A stretch of 64,000 nt of DNA from an uncultured Pseudomonadota bacterium (GCA_903900265.1 CAIUMM010000076.1:20590-84589); one strand, 5' to 3'. Counted from the first letter of the stretch, positions 26,087 to 36,037 are shown. Numbers and translations are program-made. The notes: generated by a model not told the origin, from the sequence alone.

Positions 26087-27649
26087 GTGCAATCTACCGA
26101 GGCCGACTCCGCTGACCGCGCCGATGGGCTGCTGGCCCTCGGCCTAGCTGGGTTGGGCGCGCTCGCGCAGCTTCCGTTCCTCGCGCGGCCCGTCAACTAC
26201 GACGAGACCAACTTTCTGGTGCTGGTGCGCGGCGCAGCGCTGAACCCGTGGGCTCCACACAACGTGATGGTCAACTGGCAGGGCACCACCGAGCGCGCCT
26301 TCGATGTGCTCTCCAACCCGCCCGGCATCGCGTGGTTTCTCGCCGCGTTTGAACGAGCGTTCGGCGATGGCGAGGCGCTGCCGATCAGCGCGCTGCGGGC
26401 CGCGATGCTGCTCTGGACGCTGCCCACCGCGCTCGGCGCCGTCTGGCTGGCCCGTGCGCTGTGTGTGCCCGCCGAACGACGTTGGCGCGCCGTGGCGTTG
26501 GTGACCGTGCCGATGACGGTGCTTTCGGCCTCGGCGCTGCTCCCCGACGCGCCGCTGTACGCGTTGACGCTGCTCGGTATGGGTGGCTTCACGCGGGCGC
26601 TCTCGCGATCCGAAAGCGTCGCGACCTGGGCGCTCGTCGCCGGATCGGCGAGCCTGTTCCGGTATAGCGGCTTGTGTCTGATCCCGCTGGTGCTGCTCGC
26701 TGGCGCGCACTATCGTCGCATCGGCGCGCTCTGGGTGTTCGCCCCGATCGCCTTGTTGCTCCTGCATGACCAGTCCGCCTACGGACAGCTGCACCTCCTC
26801 GCGATGGGGCACTTCCAGTCGGTGTCGAACACGCCGCACGATTGGATCCATAAAGGCGCGAGCGCGCTGACCTTTCTGGGTGGCGCGGTCGCGCTGCCGA
26901 TCTTCGCGTGGGAGGGCGTGCATCTATCAGGCGCGGTGATCGGCGCCCTCCTCGCCATGCACTACGGCGGCACCGTCGCGCTGTCGGCGGTGGCTGCCGT
27001 CTTCGGGGCGTTAGGCGGCGCAAGCTTCGCATCGGTGATGCGGGGGCTGACCACCCGCACCGCGAAGGGCGCGGAGAGCTGGCTGGGGTTGTGGGGCGTG
27101 GGGGGCTTTGTCTTTCTGCTGCTTCTTCGATTCACCGCCGCAAGGTACTGGCTGCCTTTTGCCCCTGCGGTCGTGCTGCTCGCACCGTTTGGAGGCGCCC
27201 CGTTGGCGGTTGCGGCTGGAGCGCTCGGCCTCGGCTTGCTATCGGACGACGCGCAGACCGCAGCAGCGGTCGCCGATCTGGCGGAGCAGGCCGCGTCTAC
27301 GCGTGCGCCCGGAGAGGCCGGCATGTTCACCGGCCACTGGGGATGGCAGCAGGCGCTCGAAGACCGCGGCTGGAAGGCCCTCGACGCCGGAGCGCGCGCG
27401 CCCGCAGGATCCTTGCTCGCCGTTCCCACGGAGGCGTGGCCCCAGTCGGTAGACGCGGTGTGCCTCAACGTCGTCTTTGAAGGCGCGGCGACGCCCGCAT
27501 CCTCCTGGCTCCCCCGCGCTTATTCTCCCGCCGGCCACGCGAACCTGCACGCCAACTGGATCTCCGGTAAGCCCCCAGTTCGCACCGTCATCCCGTGGAC
27601 CTTCGCGACCGACGCGGTCGAGGTCGTTCGGGTCTGTAAGGAGCCCTAA
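26087..27649 (+). CDS. Polytopic GT-C-like membrane glycosyltransferase
   Basis: The protein is 520 residues with a GTG start and about ten predicted membrane helices. After the first helix comes RPVNYDETNFLVLVRG, an Asp-Glu pair in the first loop as in GT-C enzymes (ArnT, dolichyl-phosphate mannosyltransferases) that use polyprenyl-phosphate sugars. A large soluble C-terminal segment (about 385-520) follows the last helix. The first-loop acidic motif makes a GT39/GT83-type role plausible, but no specific family is certain. It lies between htpX and an acyl-CoA synthetase gene that starts three bases later. Confidence 0.7.
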   Translation: MQSTEADSADRADGLLALGLAGLGALAQLPFLARPVNYDETNFLVLVRGAALNPWAPHNVMVNWQGTTERAFDVLSNPPGIAWFLAAFERAFGDGEALPISALRAAMLLWTLPTALGAVWLARALCVPAERRWRAVALVTVPMTVLSASALLPDAPLYALTLLGMGGFTRALSRSESVATWALVAGSASLFRYSGLCLIPLVLLAGAHYRRIGALWVFAPIALLLLHDQSAYGQLHLLAMGHFQSVSNTPHDWIHKGASALTFLGGAVALPIFAWEGVHLSGAVIGALLAMHYGGTVALSAVAAVFGALGGASFASVMRGLTTRTAKGAESWLGLWGVGGFVFLLLLRFTAARYWLPFAPAVVLLAPFGGAPLAVAAGALGLGLLSDDAQTAAAVADLAEQAASTRAPGEAGMFTGHWGWQQALEDRGWKALDAGARAPAGSLLAVPTEAWPQSVDAVCLNVVFEGAATPASSWLPRAYSPAGHANLHANWISGKPPVRTVIPWTFATDAVEVVRVCKEP

Positions 27650-27652
27650 GCC

Positions 27653-29080
27653 ATGTTCCTCGAACGCTTTCTCGCCCATGACGCCGACCGCCCCGCGCTG
27701 CGGGACACCGACGGTCGCTGGCTGTCCTACGGCGAGCTGCGAAGGCGCGGCGAGCAGGTGGCGGCAAGCCTGCACAACCAAGGCATACGTCCCGGCGACA
27801 TCGTCGCGATCCACCTTGAAAATGGCATGGACCTGATCGATGCCCACCTCGGTTGCATGGCGTTGGGCGCGGTGCGTTTGCCGCTCAACGCGCACTACCG
27901 GGAGGCCGAGCTCGCGCCAATCGTGAGCGATGCCGCCCCCGCGCTGGTCTACACCGCGACCCCGGAGCGCTTTGCAGGCCTGCGGTGCAGCCCGGTGCAA
28001 GCCGAGCCCGGCTTAGCGCAACCGCAGCTCTGGCCGGCCCACACGCTCACCGCGCTGCTGTACACCTCGGGGACCACCGGGCGTCCCAAGGGCGTTCCGC
28101 AGACCTTCGCCATGTGGGAGTCCAACCTCGACGCCCTCGCCGCGGTCTGGGCGCTGAGCGACGCCGACTGCCTGTGGCTCGCCCTCCCGCTGTTTCACAC
28201 CCACGGGCTCGTGCTCGGCCTCCACGGCACGTTCTTGCGCGGCAGCCGGGCGATCCTCGCCGAGCGCTTCGAGCCGATCGTGCCCGAAGCGGGCATCACT
28301 CACCTGTACGGCGTGCCGACCTGGTACCGCCGCTGGCTCCCGCTGATGCAAGCGCACCCCGCGGCTTTCCAAGCGCTGAGCCTGATGGTGAGCGGCTCAG
28401 ATGGGCTTGACGCCGCAACGTCGGACGCGGTCTACGCCGCCACGGGACATCGCATCCTCGAGCGCTACGGCATGACCGAAACGGTGATGATCTGCTCCAA
28501 CCCCGGCGCCGGCGAACGGCGGGCGGGCACCGTCGGGCAGCCGCTGCCCGGCGTGGAGGTGCGCATCACCGACGGCGAGATCCAAGTTCGGGGGCGGTCG
28601 GTGTTCAGCGGGTACCGGGGCGCGCCGCCCGGACACGGCTTTACTGCGGATGGCTGGTTTCAAACTGGAGATTCAGGGATGTGGGAGCCGGCGACGACCG
28701 CCGATCCGCGGAGCGCTCCCTACCTGAAGATCATCGGGCGTACGAAGGAGCTGATCATCGTCGGCGGCGTGAACGTGTCGCCTGCCGAAGTCGAGTCGAT
28801 CTACGCGGACATTCCAGGAATTCGCGAGGTAGGCGCTTGCGGTGTGGCGGACGCGGACCTAAGCGAAGTCGTCGGGCTCGCGGTCGTGACGACGCCCGAC
28901 GCCAACGCAGCCGAAGTCCGCGCGGCCATCGCGGAGCGCGGGGCCCGACTGTCCGGACTGAAGCGACCGCGATGGGTGATCTTTGTCGCATCCCTCCCCC
29001 GAAACGCGCTCGGCAAGCTACAACGCGGCGCGCTCCGCCCCCTCTTCACGCCCTCGCACTCGCCGGAAGCTCCGTCTTGA
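27653..29080 (+). CDS. AMP-forming acyl-CoA synthetase (MatB-like)
   Basis: The protein has 475 residues. The adenylate-forming motifs are complete: LLYTSGTTGRPKGVP (A3), YGMTETVMIC (A5), TGDSG (A7), IGRTKELIIVGGVNVSP (A8/hinge) and the catalytic Lys in RNALGKLQR (A10). Short length and the LWLALPLFHTHGL block resemble malonyl-CoA or short-chain acyl-CoA synthetases. The reaction is acid + ATP + CoA to acyl-CoA + AMP + PPi, in the cytoplasm. Its stop is overlapped by the probable TTG of the ylxR gene, so it occupies the place where nusA is usually found upstream of ylxR-infB. The exact acid is unknown. Confidence 0.9.
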   Translation: MFLERFLAHDADRPALRDTDGRWLSYGELRRRGEQVAASLHNQGIRPGDIVAIHLENGMDLIDAHLGCMALGAVRLPLNAHYREAELAPIVSDAAPALVYTATPERFAGLRCSPVQAEPGLAQPQLWPAHTLTALLYTSGTTGRPKGVPQTFAMWESNLDALAAVWALSDADCLWLALPLFHTHGLVLGLHGTFLRGSRAILAERFEPIVPEAGITHLYGVPTWYRRWLPLMQAHPAAFQALSLMVSGSDGLDAATSDAVYAATGHRILERYGMTETVMICSNPGAGERRAGTVGQPLPGVEVRITDGEIQVRGRSVFSGYRGAPPGHGFTADGWFQTGDSGMWEPATTADPRSAPYLKIIGRTKELIIVGGVNVSPAEVESIYADIPGIREVGACGVADADLSEVVGLAVVTTPDANAAEVRAAIAERGARLSGLKRPRWVIFVASLPRNALGKLQRGALRPLFTPSHSPEAPS

Positions 29081-29748
29081 AACCCGTTTTACACCCGTCG
29101 AACCCCGCACGTCCTTCGCGCGCCCCCCAGAAACACCCTGATCGCGTGGCCGAGCCTGTGCCGATGCGCACCTGCATCGCCACGCGCGAGGACTATCCGC
29201 AAGCGGACCTGGTGCGGATTTTTGCCGGACCCACGCTCGATGACCCCAGCGGGCCACTCGAATCTGCCTACGTCGAGGCGAGCAACAAGCACCGGGACAC
29301 CGGCCGCGGCGCGTGGGTGCTCCCCACTGCCGACGCGATCCGCGTGTTGGTCCAGGAGCCGAAGCGCGTCGCGCGGGCGCTGAAGCTCCCGTCGATCGAC
29401 ACCAGCGCGTTGTTGGAGCGCGCTCAGGCGATGGCCGACGCGAGGATGCTGGACTTTCTGTCGCTGTCCTCCCGCAGCGGCAGGCTGGCCAGCGGCGCCG
29501 ATGCTGCGACGATGGCGGTGCGGGCAGGCGACGCCGCGGCGCTGTTGGTCGCGAGCGATGCCTCGGCCGGATCGGTAGCGGACATCAAGGGCGCGCGGGA
29601 CATCCCTGTTTACATCCTGCCGCTGGACCGCGAAGCCCTCGGGCGCCGCATCGGCAAGGGCGACCGCGCGGTGATCGCGCTGCGCCGCGGGGGCCCCGCT
29701 ACGGATCTTCTAAAATGGCTACAAAGACGAGTTGCATTGAGCGCTTGA
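29077..29748 (+). CDS. ylxR: YlxR (DUF448) fused to an L7Ae-like domain
   Basis: MRTCIATRE (ATG at 29164) is the core of the YlxR RNA-binding fold, and RGAWVLPT closes it. A second domain from about residue 115 (LERAQAMADARMLDFLSLSSRSGRLASG) looks like an L7Ae/YlxQ kink-turn-binding fold. The gene usually sits between nusA and infB, and infB follows here. The start is not certain. A TTG at 29077 overlaps the upstream TGA, with GGAAG before it, giving a 29-residue Pro-rich leader; GTG at 29146 or 29158 and ATG at 29164 are alternatives. Fusion of the two domains is known in some proteobacteria. Confidence 0.82.
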   Translation: MKPVLHPSNPARPSRAPQKHPDRVAEPVPMRTCIATREDYPQADLVRIFAGPTLDDPSGPLESAYVEASNKHRDTGRGAWVLPTADAIRVLVQEPKRVARALKLPSIDTSALLERAQAMADARMLDFLSLSSRSGRLASGADAATMAVRAGDAAALLVASDASAGSVADIKGARDIPVYILPLDREALGRRIGKGDRAVIALRRGGPATDLLKWLQRRVALSA

Positions 29749-29824
29749 TCGTCGCCTAAATCACCACGGATCGCAGTAGGATGGGTGCGCGCAAGCCCGC
29801 CACCGGTTACCTCCCCGCTCCCGA

Positions 29825-29862
29825 AGCACCGCCGGTCCCCGGACGGGAATCCCGCCGGTGCT
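29825..29862 (+). promoter_or_regulatory. Long stem-loop in the infB leader
   Basis: AGCACCG pairs with CGGTGCT. After a C-C mismatch, CGG pairs with CCG, giving ten base pairs around a 16-base loop. It lies 24 bases before the infB ATG at 29887 and just after the ylxR-L7Ae stop region. It could affect infB translation or mark an RNA-processing site. No T-run follows. Confidence 0.5.
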
Positions 29863-29886
29863 CGAAACCCAGACCGCAAGGGTCAA

Positions 29887-32682
29887 ATGTCGTCGTTCAA
29901 AGACACTATGGAACGGCTCCAAAAAGGAGCCTCGACGCCACAGGCAGCACGCCCCGCTGTTGCCGATAGCAAGGCTGCGCCTGCCACGGGTGACCGCGTC
30001 AGCGCCGGCGTCGTGCGCCGTCGCCCGCCCGAACCTGTCGTGGCTGCGCCGCCGCCCCCGCCGCAACCTGCGGCGCGCACCGTCATCCGGCGCCCGGGAG
30101 CTGCGGTCACCCCCGTGGCCGAAGTGCGCCCCGCAGTAGCCGCTCGGCCGGTGACGCCCGTCGTCACGCCGCCTGCTGCACCGCCAGAGCCTGTCGTCGT
30201 GCAGGCCGAGCCGGTGGTTGAACCTGCAGCGGTTGAGCCCGCGGCGGTTGAACCCGCCGTGGTCGAAGCCCCCGCGCCTGCTCCGGTAGAGGCAGCTACG
30301 GCCGCCCAGCCCGAGCCTGCCGTGGAAGCTGAGCCTACGCCCTCGGCCCCCGTGGTCGAAGCGGCTGCGCCCGAGGCCCCTGCGGCTGTGGTCCAGCCCG
30401 AGGTCGAGACCGTCGCTGCGCCCGTCGTCGCGGTGGTCGAAGCCCCTGTCGCCGTAGAGCCTGCGCCCGCGCCGGTCGTGGAAGCCCCGCCTGCCCCGGT
30501 CCGCCAGGAACAGCCGACGCTGGACCGCGCGGTCATCATCGAACGCCCGGGTGGAGCGCATCGCCCCGCGGCGGTCGTGGCCCGCCCGCCCATGGCGCGC
30601 TTGCCCGACACGCCGATGCTGCCCGGTCTCGGTCGTGGCGTAATCGCCCTGCCTCCCGGCTTTGACCCCACCGACCCCACCGGTCGGCGCGGTCGCCCGG
30701 GCTTGCTCCCCGGCGCAACGCGCTGGACGCCCCCCGGTACCGTGCGTCCCGCAGGCCCTGGCCGCACGGACGTCCCCGCTCCTCCCGCGCCCGGCGTGGG
30801 CGATGCGAAGGACCGCAAGAAGGGCCGTCGCCCCGACCGCACCGAGCACACCATGTCGGAGTTCGGCAAGGTGCGCAAGCCCAAGGGCAAGGGCAAGGGC
30901 ATGTCGATGGCGCCCGCGGTCAAGATCAAGCGCCGCATCTCCATCGATGGAGACATCACCGTCGCCAACCTCGCCCATGAGATGGGTGTGAAGGGCGCCG
31001 AGCTCATCAAGCTGCTCATGCAGATGGGCACGCCCGCTACGCTCAACCAGATGATCGACTTCGGCACCGCCGAGGTTCTGGCCGCCGAGCTCGGACACGA
31101 AGTCTACAGCGTCGCGTTCGACGAAGCCGAGCATCTGATCAAGTCCGAAGCGGAAGACACGAGCAAGCTCGTGGTGCGCGCCCCGGTTGTGACCGTCATG
31201 GGTCACGTCGACCACGGCAAGACCACGCTGCTCGACGGTATCCGCAAGGCCAAGGTGGCCGCTGGCGAAGCCGGCGGAATCACCCAGCACATCGGAGCCT
31301 ACCAGGTCAAGAGCGGTGATCGCCTGATCACCTTCCTCGACACGCCCGGCCACGCCGCCTTCTCGGCGATGCGTGCACGCGGCGCCAAGGCCACCGACGT
31401 CGTCATCCTCGTCGTCGCTGCGGACGACGGCGTGATGCCCCAGACCATCGAGGCGATCAACCACGCCAAGGCGGCCAAGGTGCCGATCGTGGTCGCGGTC
31501 AACAAGATCGACAAGCCGGGCGTCAACCCCGAGCGCATCAAGCAGACCTTGATGGCGCACGGCATCGTCGCAGAAGACTTCGGTGGCGACACCATCTTCT
31601 GCCCGGTCAGCGCGTTGAAGGGCACCGGCATCGCCGACCTGCTCGAGAACGTGTTGGTCACGGCAGAAGTGCTGGACCTCCGCGCCAACCCCGAGCGGCA
31701 CGGCGAGGGCGTCGTCCTCGAAGCCCGCCTCGAAGTCGGCCGTGGAGCCGTGGTCACGCTGCTCGTCCAGAACGGAACGCTGCGCCAGGGCGACATCCTC
31801 GTCATCGGCAACACTTGGGGTCGCGTACGCTCGATGTCCGACGACACCGGCCGCAAGATCAAAGAGGCGGGCCCGTCCCAGCCGGTCGAGATCTTCGGTC
31901 TGCAAGACGTTCCTGCCGCGGGCGCCGACTTCGTCGTCGTCGAGACCGAGAAGGACGCCCGTACGCTGGCCGAGCATCGTGCCGATCAGGCTCGCATCGG
32001 GGCAATGGCACAGGCGCAACGCCAGAAGATGACCGTCGACGACCTGTACAAGCAGTCGGGCGTCGCCCTGCCGATCCACCACGTCGTCATCAAGACCGAC
32101 GTGGGCGGTACCCTCGAAGCGCTCAAGGGCGCCCTCGAAGGCATCTCGATCGCCGGCACGCAGCTCAAGATCCTGCACACCGCCATCGGCCCAGTCACCG
32201 AGTCGGACATCACCCTCGCAGCCGGCAACGGCGCGGTCGTGATCGCCTTCAACGTGAAAGCCGACGCGAAAGCACGGGCCGCCGCCGATCAGTACGGCGT
32301 CGAGATCAAGCGGTATGACGTCATCTACCACGTCATCGACGAGGTCAAGAGCCGCATGTTGGGCTTGCTCCCGACGGTGTACGAAGAGCGGAAGACCGGC
32401 GAAGCCGAGGTCCGTCAGATCTTCAAGGTCTCCAAGGTCGGCACCATCGCAGGTTCGATGGTTCTGGACGGCGAGATCGTGCGCGGCGCGATTGCCAAGG
32501 TCACGCGCGACGGCAAGGTCGTACACGAAGGCAAGATCCAGGCGCTCAAGCGCTTCAAAGACGACGTCAAGAAGGTCGACAAGGGCTTCGAGTGCGGCAT
32601 TTTCGTGGAAGACTTCGAGACCATCGCTGCGGGCGACATCGTGACGTGCTTCGTGCGCGTGGAAGTCCCCCGTACCGAGTGA
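29887..32682 (+). CDS. infB: Translation initiation factor IF-2
   Basis: The frame opens at 29785, but the ATG at 29887 ([11 protein letters not shown], with AAGGG before it) fits better and gives 931 residues. Residues about 1-300 are an Ala/Pro/Val-rich linker with repeats such as [13 protein letters not shown]. The IF2_N domain follows ([21 protein letters not shown]). The GTPase has G1 GHVDHGKT near 440, DTPGH near 485 and NKID near 539, then domains II-IV. It loads fMet-tRNA and drives 70S formation. The long low-complexity N-terminus is common in myxobacterial IF-2. It belongs to the ylxR-infB-ylxP cluster, but rbfA and truB do not follow. Confidence 0.97.
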   Translation: MSSFKDTMERLQKGASTPQAARPAVADSKAAPATGDRVSAGVVRRRPPEPVVAAPPPPPQPAARTVIRRPGAAVTPVAEVRPAVAARPVTPVVTPPAAPPEPVVVQAEPVVEPAAVEPAAVEPAVVEAPAPAPVEAATAAQPEPAVEAEPTPSAPVVEAAAPEAPAAVVQPEVETVAAPVVAVVEAPVAVEPAPAPVVEAPPAPVRQEQPTLDRAVIIERPGGAHRPAAVVARPPMARLPDTPMLPGLGRGVIALPPGFDPTDPTGRRGRPGLLPGATRWTPPGTVRPAGPGRTDVPAPPAPGVGDAKDRKKGRRPDRTEHTMSEFGKVRKPKGKGKGMSMAPAVKIKRRISIDGDITVANLAHEMGVKGAELIKLLMQMGTPATLNQMIDFGTAEVLAAELGHEVYSVAFDEAEHLIKSEAEDTSKLVVRAPVVTVMGHVDHGKTTLLDGIRKAKVAAGEAGGITQHIGAYQVKSGDRLITFLDTPGHAAFSAMRARGAKATDVVILVVAADDGVMPQTIEAINHAKAAKVPIVVAVNKIDKPGVNPERIKQTLMAHGIVAEDFGGDTIFCPVSALKGTGIADLLENVLVTAEVLDLRANPERHGEGVVLEARLEVGRGAVVTLLVQNGTLRQGDILVIGNTWGRVRSMSDDTGRKIKEAGPSQPVEIFGLQDVPAAGADFVVVETEKDARTLAEHRADQARIGAMAQAQRQKMTVDDLYKQSGVALPIHHVVIKTDVGGTLEALKGALEGISIAGTQLKILHTAIGPVTESDITLAAGNGAVVIAFNVKADAKARAAADQYGVEIKRYDVIYHVIDEVKSRMLGLLPTVYEERKTGEAEVRQIFKVSKVGTIAGSMVLDGEIVRGAIAKVTRDGKVVHEGKIQALKRFKDDVKKVDKGFECGIFVEDFETIAAGDIVTCFVRVEVPRTE

Positions 32683-32749
32683 TCGCATAGCCCCCGAGCG
32701 CCCGCCCCATCGGATCGCGTTTCTTCCGGCCCCGGATGAAGCGATTCAT

Positions 32750-33037
32750 GTGGGCGTGATGCGACTGGTGCTGCGTGTGCCTGGCAGCCGGTCCCTGAAG
32801 GATCGGCGCCACGGCGTGCGGTCCGTGAAAGACAGGCTCATCAGCCGCTTTGGCGCCGCCGTGGCCGAGGTGGGGCACCTCGAGCACCACGAGCTGTGCG
32901 TGTTGGCGGTGACCGCCGTGGGCAACGAGGCGGCGTTGGTGCGCAGCCGCTTGGATCAGATGCGCGCGGACGTCGATCAGCACGCGGATGTCTTGCTCGT
33001 CGATGCCTACACCGACGTCTCGTGCTGGCGGGGCTGA
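32750..33037 (+). CDS. ylxP: YlxP / DUF503 family protein
   Basis: The 95-residue protein reads MGVMRLVLRVPGSRSLKDRR..., then RFGAAVAEVG and CVLAVTAVGNEAALV, the conserved body of the DUF503 family found beside infB and rbfA. It probably has a small ferredoxin-like fold and may bind ribosomes or RNA; no function is proven. The start used is the GTG at 32750, which leaves a 67-base gap after infB. Here rbfA does not follow; the next gene is on the other strand, after a hairpin. Confidence 0.85.
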   Translation: MGVMRLVLRVPGSRSLKDRRHGVRSVKDRLISRFGAAVAEVGHLEHHELCVLAVTAVGNEAALVRSRLDQMRADVDQHADVLLVDAYTDVSCWRG

Positions 33038-33052
33038 TCGCAGCGCTGAGGA

Positions 33053-33080
33053 TTGCGGCGTCGGGAGCGTGACACCGCAA
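33053..33080. terminator. Hairpin between convergent ylxP and flippase-like gene
   Basis: TTGCGG pairs with CCGCAA and, after a single C/A mismatch, GTC with GAC, giving nine base pairs around an 8-base loop. It fills the gap between two convergent genes, so a bidirectional terminator is likely, although no T-run follows. Confidence 0.5.
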
Positions 33081-33091
33081 CGTGACAGTTC

Positions 33092-34018
33092 CTACCTCGG
33101 TAGTTCCTTACGCTTGGTCAAGAACGGCTCGAGCGGAAACGCCACGAGCGCCGGGAGGATGTTCGTCCCCAGGAACACGAGGGTCGCAGCCACCGCCGCG
33201 GCGCTCTCGGGGTAGCCCGCGCGCCCAAAAACCTGCATCGACGCCATCTCCCGCAGGCCCATGCCGGAGATGGTGATCGGGATGGCCGAGGAGAACGCTA
33301 CCACGGGGAGCCCAAAAAGCAGATCTCCCCATGCGATTTCGCCGAACATTCGGTACACGAAGGCCGCGCCCACGAGGTTCAACAGGTTCGCGACCAGGGT
33401 GCATCCCACGATGTACACGCGCTGGGGCACCGACAGCGCCGCTCGCGCCGACTTCAGGGTTCCCAACACATCGCCCAGACGCCCGGGCAGCGCAGGGACC
33501 GGCATATTTCCAAGGCCGAACGCCGCTCCGATCGCCACGCAGCCCCACAAGCCCGCCCCGACCCACCAAACCGGCAGCGCGACCATCGCCCCCGCCGCGA
33601 CGAGCGTCGTGAGCGTCAGCACCTCGTAGGACTTTTCGAGCACCAAGGCCGCCGCGGCGAGCCCGAGGTCCGCGCCGGCTAACGGAGCGCCGTTCTTGCG
33701 TAGCGCGCCGAACCGGTACATCTCGCCGAGGCGCATCGGCGTGACGACGCCAAGCAGGATGCCCCACAAAAAGCCATGGATCAGCGCCAACAACCGAAAC
33801 TCAAAGCCCGTCGCGCGCGCCTGCACCACCCACTTTGCGACGCGAAACCCCATCGCTGCGAGGAACAGCGACACCGCCGCCGCGACCTGCGCGGAGGTGC
33901 CGTGGAAGGCGCCCGCCACGCTGCGCGGATCGAGACGTTGTGCGACCAACGCCCCGAGCAGCAACAAACCGAGCACTTTGACGGCGGTGCTGAGCTGACG
34001 GGTGCGTTCGGGGGACAT
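33092..34018 (-). CDS. Lysylphosphatidylglycerol synthase-TM/UPF0104 flippase-like protein
   Basis: The 308-residue protein has about seven or eight membrane helices. GVVTPMRLGEMYRFGAL and the C-terminal PITISGMGLREMASM are the signature loops of the LPG_synthase_TM (YbhN/AglD-like) family. Relatives flip aminoacyl-lipids or move isoprenoid lipids; some bacterial members lie next to glycosyltransferases. No MprF synthase domain is attached, so only transport or a structural role is suggested. It diverges from larB, with a 43-base gap between starts. Confidence 0.88.
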   Translation of the reverse strand: MSPERTRQLSTAVKVLGLLLLGALVAQRLDPRSVAGAFHGTSAQVAAAVSLFLAAMGFRVAKWVVQARATGFEFRLLALIHGFLWGILLGVVTPMRLGEMYRFGALRKNGAPLAGADLGLAAAALVLEKSYEVLTLTTLVAAGAMVALPVWWVGAGLWGCVAIGAAFGLGNMPVPALPGRLGDVLGTLKSARAALSVPQRVYIVGCTLVANLLNLVGAAFVYRMFGEIAWGDLLFGLPVVAFSSAIPITISGMGLREMASMQVFGRAGYPESAAAVAATLVFLGTNILPALVAFPLEPFLTKRKELPR

Positions 34019-34061
34019 GCGGGGCCATATTCAGAAACCCCCGCCCGGGATAGAACCCCGT

Positions 34062-34736
34062 ATGCATGACCATCCGCTCTCGTTCGCGACCATCGACTAT
34101 GGGCGTCAGGCGCGCACCGGCTTTCCCGAGGTGATCTACGGGGCGGGCAAGTCCGCGGAGCAGATCATCGCCATCGCCCGCGGGCTGTTGGAGTCCGGCC
34201 AAACCGCGCTCGCGACGCGCGTGAGCACGGACAAAGGCGCGGAGATCGTGCTCGCGCTCGGCGGCGTGTATGACGCGACCGCTGGGATCTGGTGGCGTGG
34301 CGACATCGCCGCACGAACGGGACGGATCGCGGTGGTGTGCGCCGGGACCAGCGATCTCCCCGTCGCTGAGGAGGCCGCGGTCAGCCTACGCGTCTTGGGC
34401 GTCGAGGTGCTGCGCGTGGTCGATGTGGGCATCGCGGGGCTGCACCGGTTGCTGAACCGCGCCGAGGAGCTGCAGCGCTGCGACGTGATCATCGTCGTCG
34501 CCGGGATGGACGGCGCGCTGCCAGGCGTCGTCGCGGGCTTGGTGCGCGCCCCGGTGATCGCCGTGCCGACGTCGGTCGGGTACGGCGCGAGCTTCGGAGG
34601 CGTCGCCGCGTTGCTCACGATGTTGAACGCCTGCGCCCCCGGCATCGGTGTCGTAAACATCGACAACGGCTACGGCGCGGCGGCGCTCGCGGCTCGCATG
34701 CTGCCGCTCGCGGAACGCGCGGCGGTGCGCTCTTGA
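34062..34736 (+). CDS. larB: LarB: pyridinium-3,5-biscarboxylic acid mononucleotide synthase
   Basis: The frame opens at 34002, over the divergent gene. The ATG at 34062 begins MHDHPLSFATIDYGRQARTGFPEVIYGAGK, matching the normal LarB start, and gives 224 residues. VVCAGTSDLPVAEEA, VVAGMDGALPGVVAGL and VPTSVGYGASFGGVAALLTMLN are the conserved PurE-like core. LarB carboxylates and hydrolyses NaAD in the first step of the nickel-pincer (NPN) cofactor pathway. The gene is coupled to larC by a TTGA overlap. No larE appears in the window, so the sulfur-adding step must be elsewhere or missing. Confidence 0.93.
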   Translation: MHDHPLSFATIDYGRQARTGFPEVIYGAGKSAEQIIAIARGLLESGQTALATRVSTDKGAEIVLALGGVYDATAGIWWRGDIAARTGRIAVVCAGTSDLPVAEEAAVSLRVLGVEVLRVVDVGIAGLHRLLNRAEELQRCDVIIVVAGMDGALPGVVAGLVRAPVIAVPTSVGYGASFGGVAALLTMLNACAPGIGVVNIDNGYGAAALAARMLPLAERAAVRS

Positions 34737-36037
34737 TCCTGTTTCTGGACTGCTTTGCCGGCATTGCCGGCGACATGTTTGTCGCAGCGCTGCTGCACGC
34801 CGGCGCCCCGCTCGAGGCGGTGCTGAACGACGTACGGGCGTTGGGCGTGCCCGGCTGGACGGCGCACATCGAGGCCGTACACCGCGGCGCCTACGCGGCC
34901 ACGCGCTTTGTCGTCCAGCCCGACGGGCTGCCGGTCGCGCCTCAGGACGGCCACGACCATGGGCACAGTCACGGCCATGGGCACGACCATGGGCACGGCC
35001 ATGGGCACGGGCACGGGCATGATCATGGACACGCCGGAAACGACGTACCGGATTCCTTTCCCGGCCAACCCCAGCGGGACTGGGCGACCATCCGTGCGTT
35101 GATCCTCGCGGCCGCGCTCCCTCCCCGCGTTCGCGAGCGCGCGCTCTGCACGTTCTCCCGGCTCGCCGCTGCAGAAGGGCGCGTGCACGGCGTCCCCGTC
35201 GATGAGGTGCAGTTCCACGAGGTCGGCGCGGTGGACTCCATCGTCGACATCATCGCCGCGTGCTCGGCGCTGGAGCTGTTGGGCATCGACACCATCGTCT
35301 CCACACCGCTGCCGATGGGTCAGGGAACGGTGCGCACCCAGCACGGCTTGCTGTCGATCCCGGTCCCGGCAACGGTCGAGGTGCTCCGCGGCTTCCCGGT
35401 GCTCCCGAGTCGTTTTTCGGGGGAGCTGGTGACGCCTACCGGAGCCGCGCTCATCGCCGCGCTCGCGACCCCAGGCTCCATGCCGGCGATGACGATCCGC
35501 GCCGTCGGCTATGGCGCCGGCGGTCGCAACCCCTCCACCCACGCGAACGTCCTGCGGGCCTGCATCGGCGAGCCCGCGGAGCCCTCGATGGGGGCCGAGG
35601 TCGCCGAGCTGAGCGCACAGGTGGACGATCTGCCCGGCGAGGCGGTGCCCCCGCTTTTGCAAGCGCTGTTTGACGCCGGCGCGCTCGATGCCTTCGCACA
35701 GCCGATCGTGATGAAAAAGGGCAGGCCCGGCCTGCTCATTCAAGCCATCTCCCCTCCCGAGCACCGGGAAGCGGTGGGTCTGGCGCTGCTGCGCCACGCC
35801 GGCACCTTCGGGTACCGCTGGAGCATCAAGCCGCGTGAGGTGCTGGCCCGAAGTTGGGAATCGGTGACCACGCGCTTCGGCACGCTACGGATCAAGCTTG
35901 GAGCGCACGAAGGCGCGATCCTCCACGCGGCGCCTGAGTACGAAGACTGCCGAGAAGCGGCGGCGCGCGCTGGGGTCTCCGTGCCCGAAGTCTACCGAGC
36001 CGCCCTCGCCGCCTGGTCCGAACGGGGCGAGCGATGA
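34733..36037 (+). CDS. larC: LarC: nickel insertion enzyme for the NPN cofactor
   Basis: This 434-residue protein is encoded in one frame; in some lactobacilli larC needs a frameshift. It starts at a TTG inside the overlap with the larB stop. FLDCFAGIAGDMFVAALL is the family start, and VHGVPVDEVQFHEVGAVDSIVDI and STPLPMGQGTVRTQHGLLSIPVPA follow. Between residues 73 and 101 lies a His/Gly-rich run typical of nickel storage. LarC inserts Ni into the pincer ligand in a CTP-dependent reaction. The last codons overlap the ATG of the PAS gene. The target enzyme, a LarA-type racemase or relative, is not in the window. Confidence 0.94.
   Translation: MILFLDCFAGIAGDMFVAALLHAGAPLEAVLNDVRALGVPGWTAHIEAVHRGAYAATRFVVQPDGLPVAPQDGHDHGHSHGHGHDHGHGHGHGHGHDHGHAGNDVPDSFPGQPQRDWATIRALILAAALPPRVRERALCTFSRLAAAEGRVHGVPVDEVQFHEVGAVDSIVDIIAACSALELLGIDTIVSTPLPMGQGTVRTQHGLLSIPVPATVEVLRGFPVLPSRFSGELVTPTGAALIAALATPGSMPAMTIRAVGYGAGGRNPSTHANVLRACIGEPAEPSMGAEVAELSAQVDDLPGEAVPPLLQALFDAGALDAFAQPIVMKKGRPGLLIQAISPPEHREAVGLALLRHAGTFGYRWSIKPREVLARSWESVTTRFGTLRIKLGAHEGAILHAAPEYEDCREAAARAGVSVPEVYRAALAAWSERGER
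34951..35034 (+). repeat. His/Gly-coding tandem repeat inside larC
   Basis: A degenerate six- to twelve-base unit close to GGCCATGGGCAC is repeated across about 84 bases and encodes alternating His-Gly and His-Asp-His. It makes the nickel-binding patch of LarC. It is coding, is not a CRISPR array, and is prone to length change by slippage. Confidence 0.85.

Noticed and set aside
29761..32688. 975-codon minus-strand ORF opposite infB
   Set aside because: It mirrors the GC-rich third positions of infB, has no motif or signal, and is fully covered by the well-supported infB gene.
34951..35034. CRISPR-like short repeats
   Set aside because: The repeat is in frame, encodes the His-rich nickel patch of LarC, and lacks spacers.
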